From Hydractinia symbiolongicarpus (lineage: Eukaryota; Cnidaria; Hydrozoa; Anthoathecata; Hydractiniidae), in assembly GCF_029227915.1 (NCBI RefSeq), contig NC_079881.1:25273501-25337500 (forward strand): a stretch of 64,000 bases of DNA, written 5' to 3'. A program made the position numbers and the translations under genes. The notes beneath the pieces are model-generated. The model was not told the origin of the DNA. It ran no database searches and saw only the letters and a program-made list of their open reading frames with translations. The stretch's first letter is position 1. Each line of letters begins with the position of its first letter. Positions 24,976-36,000 of the stretch are shown here, piece by piece.

Positions 24976-25313
24976 AATTCATTTTTGAAAACTACAAGTC
25001 TCATGCGTTTTAGTGGTGAAGAAATAATTTAAAAAATCGTTCGGGAAATGAGTGTTCTCCCTGGGTCTTTTCTTTGTATACATTCGACTATACGGCCAAG
25101 CCCGGGATTTACGGGAAATCGCGGGTTTTCGTTTGCCGGCGATTAAACTCCTTTTATTCAGCGTCTCATCAAAAACGAAATGATTTTTGAAAACTACAAG
25201 TCTCATGCGTTTTAGTGGTGAAAATTAATTTAAAGAATCGTTCGGGAAATGAGTTTACTCCCTGGGTACTTTCTTTGTATACTTTTGACTATACGGGCCG
25301 AGTCCGGGATTTT

Positions 25314-25325
25314 CGCGAATTCGCG
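25314..25325. other. 12-bp perfect palindrome CGCGAATTCGCG
   Basis: Same position in the monomer as at 13773. Further intact copies are at 26727-26738 and 51715-51726. Mutated forms occur near 28034 (TTCACG), 30066 (CGCAAATTCGCG), 52733 (CGCGAACTCGCG) and 57172 (TTCACG). Confidence 0.95.
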
Positions 25326-25907
25326 GGTTTTTGTTTGCCGGCGATTAAACTCCTTTTATTCAGCGTCTCATCAAAAATGAAATCATTTTTGAAAACTACA
25401 AGTCTCATGCGTTTTAGTGGTGAAGAAATAATTTAAAAAATCGTTCGGGAAATGAGTGTTCTCCCTGGGTGTTTTCTTTGTATACATTCGACTATACGGC
25501 CAAGCCCGGGATTTACGGGAAACCGCGGGTTTTCGTTTGCCGGCGATTAACCTCCTTTTATTCAGCGTCTCATCAAAAATGAAATCATTTTTGAAAACTA
25601 CAAGTCTCATGCGTTGTAGTGGTGAAAAAATAATTTGAAAAATCGTTCAAGAAATGAGTTTACTCCCTGGGTACTTTCTTTGTATACATTCGACTATACG
25701 GCCGATTCCGGGATATACGGGAAATCGCGGGTTTTCGTTTGCTTCGATTAAACTCCTTTTATTCAGCGTCTCATCAAGAATGAAATCATTTTCGAAAACT
25801 GCAAGTCTCATGCGTTTTAGTGGTGAAGAAATAAATTAAAAAATCGTTCGGAAAATGAGTTTACTCCCTGGGTATTTTCCTGGTATACATTCGACTATAC
25901 GGCCAAG

Positions 25908-25932
25908 CCCGGGATTTACGGGAAATCCCGGG
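25908..25932. other. Perfect 10-bp-stem hairpin in the dyad window
   Basis: Left arm CCCGGGATTT, five-base loop ACGGG, right arm AAATCCCGGG; the arms are exact reverse complements. The same hairpin is at 28639-28663, 30659-30683, 52309-52333, 53721-53745, 57557-57581 and 58972-58996. With loop TCGGG it is at 58163-58187 and 59578-59602. All are in family C monomers with CGAATAAACTCC just downstream. The ordinary monomer has AAATCGCGGG, one mismatch short of this stem. Confidence 0.93.
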
Positions 25933-27330
25933 TTTTCGTTTGCCGGCGAATAAACTCCTTTTATTCAGCGTCTCATCAAAAACGAAATCATTTTTGAAAA
26001 CTACAAGTCTCATGCGTTTTAGTGGTGAAGAAATAATTTAAAAAATCGTTCAGGAAATGAGTGTTCTCCCTGGGTATTTTCTTTGTATACATTCGACTAT
26101 ACGGCCAAGCCCGGAATTTACGGGAAATCGCGGGTTTTCGTTTGCCGTCGATTAACCTCCTTTTATTCAGCGTCTCATCAAAAATGAAATCATTTTTAAA
26201 AACTACAAGTCTCATGCGTTGTAGTGGTGAAAAAATAATTTAAAAAATCGTTCAAGAAATGAGTTTACTCCCTGGGTACTTTCTTTGTATACATTCGACT
26301 ATACGGCCGATTCCGGGATATACGGGAAATCGCGGGTTTTCGTTTGCCGCCGATTAAACTCCTTTTATTCAGCGTCTCATCAAAAATAAAATCATTTTTG
26401 AAAACTACAAGTCTCATGCGTTTTAGTGGTGAAGAAATAATTTAAAAAATCGTTCGGGAAATGAGTGTTCTCCCTGGGTATTTTCTTTGTATACATTCGA
26501 CTATACGGCCAAGCCCGGGATTTACGGGAAATCGCGGGTTTTCGTTTGCCGGCGATTAAACTCCTTTTATTCAGCGTCTCATCAAAAACGAAATGATTTT
26601 TGAAAACTACAAGTCTCATGCGTTTTAGTGGTGAAAAATAATTTAAAGAATCGTTCGGGAAATGAGTTTACTCCCTGGGTACTTTCTTTGTATACTTTTG
26701 ACTATACGGGCCGAGTCCGGGATTTTCGCGAATTCGCGGGTTTTTGTTTGCCGGCGATTAAACTCCTTTTATTCAGCGTCTCATCAAAAATGAAATCATT
26801 TTTGAAAACTACAAGTCTCATGCGTTTTAGTGGTGAAGAAATAATTTAAAAAATCGTTCGGGAAATGAGTGTTCTCCCTGGGTGTTTTCTTTGTATACAT
26901 TCGACTATACGGCCAAGCCCGGGATTTACGGGAAACCGCGGGTTTTCGTTTGCCGGCGATTAACCTCCTTTTATTCAGCGTCTCATCAAAAATGAAATCA
27001 ATTTTGAAAACTACAAGTCTCATGCGTTGTAGTGGTGAAAAAATAATTTAAAAAATCGTTCAAGAAATGAGTTTACTCCCTGGGTACTTTCTTTGTATAC
27101 ATTTGACTATACGGCCGATTCCGGGATATACGGGAAATCGCGGGTTTTCGTTTGCTTCGATTAAACTCCTTTTAATCAGCGTCTCATCAAAAATGAAATC
27201 ATTTTCGAAAACTGCAAGTCTCATGCGTTTTAGTGGTGAAGAAATAATTTAAAAAATCGTTCGGAAAATGAGTTTACTCCCTGGGTATTTTCTTGGTATA
27301 CATTCGACTATACGGCCAAGCCCGGGATTT

Positions 27331-27345
27331 ACGGGAAGTGGTGAA
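27331..27345. repeat. Truncated monomer: 97-bp internal deletion junction
   Basis: The ACGGGAA of the dyad window is joined directly to GTGGTGAAG. The CGCGGGTTTT, TGCCGGCG, TTCAGCGTC and CATGCG parts of the monomer are missing, leaving a unit of about 105 bp. Alignment to copy 1 of the seven-monomer unit gives a loss of 97 bp: the copy offset falls from 1413 to 1316 across the junction. Only one base (A) of microhomology is visible. The deletion is out of register with the repeat. Confidence 0.85.
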
Positions 27346-29029
27346 GAAGTAATTTAAAAAATCGTTCGGGAAATGAGTGTTCTCCCTGGGTATTTTCTTT
27401 GTATACATTCGACTATACGGCCAAGCCCGGAATTAACGGGAAATCGCGGGTTTTCGTTTGCCGGCGATTAACCTCCTTTTATTCAGCGTCTCATCAAAAA
27501 TGAAATCATTTTTGAAAACTACAAGTCTCATGCGTTGTAGTGGTGAAAAAATAATTTAAAAAATCGTTCAAGAAATGAGTTTACTCCCTGGGTACTTTCT
27601 TTGTATACATTCGACTATACGGCCGATTCCGGGATATAAGGGAAATCGCGGGTTTTCGTTTGCCGGCGATTAAACTCCTTTTATTCAGCGTCTTATCAAA
27701 AATGAAATCATTTTTGAAAACTACAAGTCTCATGCGTTTTAGTGGTGAAGAAATAATTTAAAAAATCGTTCGGGAAATGAGTGTTCTCCCTGGGTATTTT
27801 CTTTGTATACATTCGACTATACGGCCAAGCCCGGGATTTACGGGAAATCGCGGGTTTTCGTTTGCCGGCGATTAAACTCCTTTTATTCAGCGTCTCATCA
27901 AAAAACGAAATGATTTTTGAAAACTACAAGTCTCATGCGTTTTAGTGGTGAAAAATAATTTAAAGAATCGTTCGGGAAATGAGTTTACTCCCTGGGTACT
28001 TTCTTTGTATACTTTTGACTATACGGGCCGAGTCCGGGATTTTCGCGAATTCACGGGTTTTTGTTTGCCGGCGATTAAACTCCTTTTATTCAGCGTCTCA
28101 TCAAAAATGAAATCATTTTTGAAAACTACAAGTCTCATGCGTTTTAGTGGTGAAGAAATAATTTAAAAAATCGTTCGGGAAATGAGTGTTCTCCCTGGGT
28201 GTTTTCTTTGTATACATTCGACTATACGGCCAAGCCCAGGATTTACGGGAAATCGCGGGTTTTTGTTTGCCGGCGATTAACCTCCTTTTATTCAGCGTCT
28301 CATCAAAAATGAAATCATTTTTGAAAACTACAAGTCTCATGCGTTGTAGTGGTGAAAAAATAATTTAAAAAATCGTTCAAGAAATGGTTTTACTCCCTGG
28401 GTACTTTCTTTGTATACATTCGACTATACGGCCGATTCCGGGATATACGGGAAATCGCGGGTTTTCGTTTGCTTCGATTAAACTCCTTTTATTCAGCGTC
28501 TCATCAAAAATGAAAATCATTTTCGAAAACTACAAGTCTCATGCGTTTTAGTGGTGAAGAAATAATTTAAAAAATCGTTCGAAAAATGAGTTTACTCCCT
28601 GGATATTTTTTTTGTATACATTCGACTATACGGCCAAGCCCGGGATTTACGGGAAATCCCGGGTTTTCGTTTGCCGGCGAATAAACTCCTTTTATTCAGC
28701 GTCTCATCAAAAACGAAATCATTTTTAAAAACTACAAGTCTCATGCGTTTTAGTGGTGAAGAAATAATTTAAAAAATCGTTCGGGAAATGACTGTTCTCC
28801 CTGGGTATTTTCTTTGTATACATTCGACTATACGGCCAAGCCCGGAATTTACGGGAAATCGCGGGTTTTCGTTTGCCGGCGATTAACCTCCTTTTATTCA
28901 GCGTCTCATCAAAAATGAAATCATTTTTGAAAACTACAAGTCTCATGCGTTGTAGTGGTGAAAAAATAATTTAAAAAATCGTTCAAGAAATGAGTTTACT
29001 CCCTGGGTACTTTCTTTGTATACATTCGA

Positions 29030-32000
29030 CTACACGGCCGATTCCGGGATATACGGGAAATCGCGGGTTTTCGTTTGCCGGCGATTAAACTCCTTTTATT
29101 CAGCGTCTCATCAAAAATGAAATCATTTTCGAAAACTACAAGTCTCATGCGTTTTAGTGGTGAAGAAATAATTTAAAAAATCGTTCGGAAAATGAGTTTA
29201 CTCCCTGGGTATTTTCTTTGTATACATTCGAATATACGGCCAAGCCGGGGATTTTCGGGAAATCCCGGGTTTTCGTTTGCCGGCGAATAAACTCCTTTTA
29301 TTCAGCGTCTCATCAAAAACGAAATCATTTTTGAAAACTACAAGTCTCATGCGTTTTAGTGGTGAAAAAATAATTTAAAGAATCGTTCGGGAAGTGAGTT
29401 TACTCCCTGGGTACTTTCTTTGTATACTTTTGAATATACGGGCCGAGTCCGGGATTTACGGGAAATTGCGGGTTTTCGTTTGCCGGCGATTAAACTCCTT
29501 TTATTCAGCGTCTCATCAAAAATGAAATCGTTTTTGAAAACTACAAGTCTTATGCGTTTTAATGGTAAAAAATTAATTTAAAAAATTGTTCGGGAAATGA
29601 GTTTACCCCCAGTTTACTTTCTTTGTATACATTTGACTATACGGGTCAACCCCGGGATTTACGGCAAATCGCGGGTTTTCGTTTGCCGGCGATTAAACTC
29701 CTTTTATTCAGCGTCTCATCAAAAATGAAATCATTTTCGAAAACTGCAAGTCTCATGCGTTTTAGTGGTGAAGAAATAATTTAAAAAATCGTTCGGAAAA
29801 TGAGTTTACTCCCTGGGTATTTTCTTGGTATACATTCGACTATACGGCCAAGCCCGGGATTTACGGGAAATCGCGGGTTTTCGTTTGCCGGCGATTAAAC
29901 TCCTTTTATTCAGCGTCTCATCAAAAACGAAATGATTTTTGAAAACTACAAGTCTCATGCGTTTTAGTGGTGAAAAATAATTTAAAGAATCGTTCGGGAA
30001 ATGAGTTTACTCCCTGGGTACTTTCTTTGTCTACTTTTGACTATACGGGCCGAGTCCGGGATTTTCGCAAATTCGCGGGTTTTTGTTTGCCGGCGATTAA
30101 ACTCCTTTTATTCAGCGTCTCATCAAAAATGAAATCATTTTTGAAAACTACAAGTCTCATGCGTTTTAGTGGTGAAAAAATAATTTAAAAAATCGTTCGG
30201 GAAATGAGTGTTCTCCCTGGGTGTTTTCTTTGTATACATTCGACTATACGGCCAAGCCCGGGATTTACGGGAAATCGCGGTTTTCGTTTGCCGGCGATTA
30301 ACCTCCTTTTATTCAGCGTCTCATCAAAAATGAAATCATTTTTGAAAACTACAAGTCTCATGCGTTGTAGTGGTGAAAAAATAATTTAAAAAATCGTTCA
30401 AGAAATGGGTTTACTCCCTGGGTACTTTCTTTGTATACATTCGACTATACGGCCGATTCCGGGATATACGGGAAATCGCGGGTTTTCGTTTGCTTCGATT
30501 AAACTCCTTTTATTCAGCGTCTCATCAAAAATGAAATCATTTTCGAAAACTACAAGTCTCATGCGTTTTAGTGGTGAAGAAATAATTTAAAAAATCGATC
30601 GGAAAATGAGTTTACTCCCTGGATATTTTCTTTGTATACATTTGACTATACGGCCAAGCCCGGGATTTACGGGAAATCCCGGGTTTTCGTTTGCCGGCGA
30701 ATAAACTCCTTTTATTCAGCGTCTCATCAAAAACTAAATCATTTTTGAAAACTACAAGTCTCATGCGTTTTAGTGGTGAAGAAATAATTTAAAAAATCGT
30801 TCGGGAAATGAGTGTTCTCCCTGGGTATTTTCTTTGTATACATTCGACTATACGGCCAAGCCCGGAATTTACGGGAAATCGCGGGTTTTCGTTTGCCGGC
30901 GATTAACCTCCTTTTATTCAGCGTCTCATCAAAAATGAAATCATTTTTGAAAACTACAAGTCTCATGCGTTGTAGTGGTGAAAAAATAATTTAAAAAATC
31001 GTTCAAGAAATGAGTTTACTCCCTGGGTACTTTCTTTGTATACATTCGACTACACGGCCGATTCCGGGATATACGGGAAATCGCGGGTTTTCGTTTGCCG
31101 GCGATTAAACTCCTTTTATTCAGCGTCTCATCAAAAATGAAATCATTTTCGAAAACTACAAGTCTCATGCGTTTTAGTGGTGAAGAAATAATTTAAAAAA
31201 TCGTTCGGAAAATGAGTTTACTCCCTGGGTATTTTCTTTGTATACATTCGAATATACGGCCAAGCCGGGGATTTTCGGGAAATCCCGGGTTTTCGTTTGC
31301 CGGCGAATAAACTCCTTTTATTCAGCGTCTCATCAAAAACGAAATCATTTTTGAAAACTACAAGTCTCATGCGTTTTAGTGGTGAAAAGATAATTTAAAG
31401 AATCGTTCGGGAAGTGAGTTTACTCCCTGGGTACTTTCTTTGTATACTTTTGAATATACGGGCCGAGTCCGGGATTTACGGGAAATTGCGGGTTTTCGTT
31501 TGCCGGCGATTAAACTCCTTTTATTCAGCGTCTCATCAAAAATGAAATCGTTTTTGAAAACTACAAGTCTTATGCGTTTTAATGGTAAAAAATTAATTTA
31601 AAAAATTGTTCGGGAAATGAGTTTACCCCCAGTTTACTTTCTTTGTATACATTTGACTATACGGGTCAACCCCGGGATTTACGGCAAATCGCGGGTTTTC
31701 GTTTGCCGGCGATTAAACTCCTTTTATTCAGCGTCTCATCAAAAATGAAATCATTTTTGAAAACTACAAGTCTCATGCGTTGTAGTGGTGAAAAAATAAT
31801 TTAAAAAATCGTTCAAGAAATGAGTTTACTCCCTGGGTACTTTCTTTGTATACATTCGACTATACGGCCAAGCCCGGAATTTACGAGAAATCGCGGGTTT
31901 TCGTTTGCCGGCGATTAACCTCCTTTTATTCAGCGTCTCATCAAAAATGAAATCATTTTTGAAAACTACAAGTCTCATGCGTTGTAGTGGTGAAAAAATA

Positions 32001-33070
32001 ATTTAAAAAATCGTTCAAGAAATGAGTTTACTCCCTGGGTACTTTCTTTGTATACATTCGACTATACGGCCGATTCCGGGATATACGGGAAATCGCGGGT
32101 TTTCGTTTGCTTCGGTTAAACTCCTTTTATTCAGCGTCTCATCAAAAATGAAATCATTTTCGAAAACTGCAAGTCTCATGCGTTTTAGTGGTGAAGAAAT
32201 AATTTAAAAAATCGTTCGGAAAATGAGTTTACTCCCTGGGTATTTTCTTGGTATACATTCGACTATACGGCCAAGCCCGGGATTTACGGGAAATCGCGGG
32301 TTTTCGTTTGCCGGCGATTAAACTCCTTTTATTCAGCGTCTCATCAAAAACGAAATGATTTTTGAAAACTACAAGTCTCATGCGTTTTAGTGGTGAAAAA
32401 TAATTTAAAAAATCGATCGGAAAATGAGTTTACTCCCTGGGTACTTTCTTTGTCTACTTTTGACTATACGGGTTGAGTCCGGGATTTACGGGAAATCCCG
32501 GGTTTTCGTTTGCCGGCGAATAAACTCCTTTTATTCAGCGTCTCATCAAAAACTAAATCATTTTTAAAAACTACAAGTCTCATGCGTTTTAGTGGTGAAG
32601 AAATAATTTAAAAAATCGTTCGGGAAATGAGTGTTCTCCCTGGGTATTTTCTTTGTATACATTCGACTATACGGCCAAGCCCGGAATTTACGGGAAATCG
32701 CGGGTTTTCGTTTGCCGGCGATTAACCTCCTTTTATTCAGCGTCTCATCAAAAATGAAATCATTTTTGAAAACTACAAGTCTCATGCGTTGTAGTGGTGA
32801 AAAAATAATTTAAAAAATCGTTCAAGAAATGAGTTTACTCCCTGGGTACTTTCTTTGTATACATTCGACTACACGGCCGATTCCGGGATATACGGGAAAT
32901 CGCGGGTTTTCGTTTGCCGGCGATTAAACTCCTTTTATTCAGCGTCTCATCAAAAATGAAATCATTTTCGAAAACTACAAGTCTCATGCGTTTTAGTGGT
33001 GAAGAAATAATTTAAAAAATCGTTCGGAAAATGAGTTTACTCCCTGGGTATTTTCTTTGTATACATTCGA
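29030..33070. repeat. Compound 9-10 monomer repeat mixing family C and B monomers
   Basis: The marker ACTACACGGCC occurs near 29030, 31050 and 32869, spacings of 2020 bp (10 monomers) and 1819 bp (9 monomers). Each is followed by the same series: a TTTTCGAAAAC monomer, GAATATACGGCC with GGGGATTTTCGGG, GAATATACGGGCC, TTAATGGTAAAAAATT and a CCCCCAGTTTAC monomer. The third copy is one monomer shorter. Confidence 0.75.
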
Positions 33071-36000
33071 ATATACGGCCAAGCCGGGGATTTTCGGGAA
33101 ATCCCGGGTTTTCGTTTGCCGGCGAATAAACTCCTTTTATTCAGCGTCTCATCAAAAACGAAATCATTTTTGAAAACTACAAGTCTCATGCGTTTTAGTA
33201 GTGAAAAAATAATTTAAAGAATCGTTCGGGAAGTGAGTTTACTCCCTGGGTACTTTCTTTGTATACTTTTGAATATACGGGCCGAGTCCGGGATTTACGG
33301 GAAATTGCGGGTTTTCGTTTGCCGGCGATTAAACTCCTTTTATTCAGCGTCTCATCAAAAATGAAATCGTTTTTGAAAACTACAAGTCTTATGCGTTTTA
33401 ATGGTAAAAAATTAATTTAAAAAATTGTTCGGGAAATGAGTTTCCCCCAGTTTACTTTCTTTGTATACATTTGACTATACGGGTCAAGCCCAGGATTTAC
33501 GGCAAATCGCGGGTTTTCGTTTGCCGGCGATTAAACTCCTTTTATTCAGCGTCTCATCAAAAATGAAATCATTTTTGAAAACTACAAGTCTCATGCGTTT
33601 TAGTGGTGAAAAAATAATTTAAAAAATCGTTCGGGAAATGAGTTTACTCCCAGTTTACTTTCTTTGTATACATTCGACTATACGGGTCTAGCCGGGGATT
33701 TACGGCAAATCGCGGGTTTTCGTTTACCGGCGATTAAACTCCTTTTATTGAGCGTCTCATCAAAAATGAAATCATTTTTGAAAACTACAAGTCTCATGCA
33801 ATTTAGTGGTGAAAAAATAATTTAAAGAATCGTTTGGGAAATGAGTTTACTCCCTGGGTACTTTCTTTGTATACTTTTCACTGTACGGGCCGAGTCCGTG
33901 ATATACGGAAAATCGTGGGTTTTCGATTGCCGGCGATTAAACTCCTTTTATTCAGCGTCTCATCAAAAATGAAATCATTTTTGAGAACTACAAGTCTCAT
34001 GCCTTTTAGTGGTGAAAAAATAATTTAAAGAATCGTTTGGGAAGTGAGTTTACTCCCTGGGTACTTTCTTTGTATACTTTTGACTATACGGGCCGAGTCT
34101 GGGATATACGGGAAATCGCGGGTTTTCGTTTGCCGGCGATTAAACTCCTTTTATTCAGCGTCTCATCAAAAATGAAATCATTTTCGAAAACTACAAGTCT
34201 CATGCGTTTTAGTGGTGAAGAAATAATTTAAAAAATCGTTCGGAAAATGAGTTTACTCCCTGGGTATTTTCTTTGTATACATTCGAATATACGGCCAAGC
34301 CGGGGATTTTCGGGAAATCCCGGGTTTTCGTTTGCCGGCGAATAAACTCCTTTTATTCAGCGTCTCATCAAAAACGAAATCATTTTTGAAAACTACAAGT
34401 CTCATGCGTTTTAGTGGTGAAAAAATAATTTAAAGAATCGTTCGGGAAGTGAGTTTACTCCCTGGGTACTTTCTTTGTATACATTCGACTATACGGCCAA
34501 GCCCGGAATTTACGGGAAATCGCGGGTTTTCGTTTGCCGGCGATTAACCTCCTTTTATTCAGCGTCTCATCAAAAATGAAATCATTTTTGAAAACTACAA
34601 GTCTCATGCGTTGTAGTGGTGAAAAAATAATTTAAAGAATCGTTCGGGAAGTGAGTTTACTCCCTGGGTACTTTCTTTGTATACTTTTGAATATACGGGC
34701 CGAGTCCGGGATTTACGGGAAATTGCGGGTTTTCGTTTGCCGGCGATTAAACTCCTTTTATTCAGCGTCTCATCAAAAATGAAATTGTTTTTGAAAACTA
34801 CAAGTCTTATGCGTTTTAATGGTAAAAAATTAATTTAAAAAATTGTTCGGGAAATGAGTTTACCCCCAGTTTACTTTCTTTGTATACATTTGACTATACG
34901 GGTCAAGCCCAGGATTTACGGCAAATCGCGGGTTTTCGTTTGCCGGCGATTAAACTCCTTTTATTCAGCGTCTCATCAAAAATGAAATCATTTTTGAAAA
35001 CTACAAGTCTCATGCGTTTTAGTGGTGAAAAAATAATTTAAAAAATCGTTCGGGAACTGAGTTTACTCCCAGTTTACTTTCTTTGTATACATTCGACTAT
35101 ACGGGTCTAGCCGGGGATTTACGGCAAATCGCGGGTTTTCGTTTACCGGCGATTAAACTCCTTTTATTGAGCGTCTCATCAAAAATGAAATCATTTTTGA
35201 AAACTACAAGTCTCATGCAATTTAGTGGTGAAAAAATAATTTAAAGAATCGTTTGGGAAATGAGTTTACTCCCTGGGTACTTTCTTTGTATACTTTTCAC
35301 TGTACGGGCCGAGTCCGTGATATACGGAAAATCGTGGGTTTTCGATTGCCGGCGATTAAACTCCTTTTATTCAGCGTCTCATCAAAAATGAAATCATTTT
35401 TGAAAACTACAAGTCTCATGCCTTTTAGTGGTGAAAAAATAATTTAAAGAATCGTTTGGGAAGTGAGTTTACTCCCTGGGTACTTTCTTTGTATACTTTT
35501 GACTATACGGGCCGAGTCTGGGATATACGGGAAATCGCGGGTTTTCGTTTGCCGGCGATTAAACTCCTTTTATTCAGCGTCTCATCAAAAATGAAATCAT
35601 TTTCGAAAAACTACAAGTCTCATGCGTTTTAGTGGTGAAGAAATAATTTAAAAAATCGTTCGGAAAATGAGTTTACTCCCTGGGTATTTTCTTTGTATAC
35701 ATTCGAATATACGGCCAAGCCGGGGATTTTCGGGAAATCCCGGGTTTTCGTTTGCCGGCGAATAAACTCCTTTTATTCAGCGTCTCATCAAAAATGAAAT
35801 CATTTTTGAAAACTACAAGTCTCATGCGTTGTAGTGGTGAAAAAATAATTTAAAAAATCGTTCAAGAAATGAGTTTACTCCCTGGGTACTTTCTTTGTAT
35901 ACATTCGACTACACGGCCGATTCCGGGATATACGGGAAATCGCAGGTTTTCGTTTGCCGGCGATTAAACTCCTTTTATTCAGCGTCTCATCAAAAATGAA

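Larger units (their letters stand above)
24979..29125. repeat. Triplicated seven-monomer higher-order unit, about 1413 bp
   Basis: Copy 1 is about 24979-26391, copy 2 about 26392-27708 and copy 3 about 27709-29125. The order of monomer types is the same in all three: GTGTTCTCCC, TTCGCGAATTCGCG (or a mutated form), GGGTGTTTTC, TTCAAGAAATG with TTTGCTTCGATT, then the CGAATAAACTCC hairpin monomer. Copy 2 is shorter because of a 97-bp deletion at 27337/27338. Copy 3 has one extra A near 27900. A fourth copy follows at about 29731-31148 after three family B-like monomers. Confidence 0.83.
24975..33430. repeat. Family C block 2 with embedded family B monomers
   Basis: GTGTTCTCCC, CATGCGTTGTAG, TTTTCGAAAAC, TTTGCTTCGATT and CGAATAAACTCC monomers dominate. 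The left part is a triplicated seven-monomer unit. The right part carries family B-like trios (GAATATACGGGCC, then TTAATGGTAAAAAATT, then TTTACCCCCAG) near 29330-29715, 31350-31735 and 33170-33500, forming a larger compound repeat. Perfect hairpins are concentrated in this family. It contains no gene. Confidence 0.75.

Noticed and set aside
25908-25932. Rho-independent terminator
   Set aside because: The GC-rich stem followed by TTTT resembles one, but it recurs in a eukaryote-type satellite with no genes, so a bacterial terminator reading is not supported.
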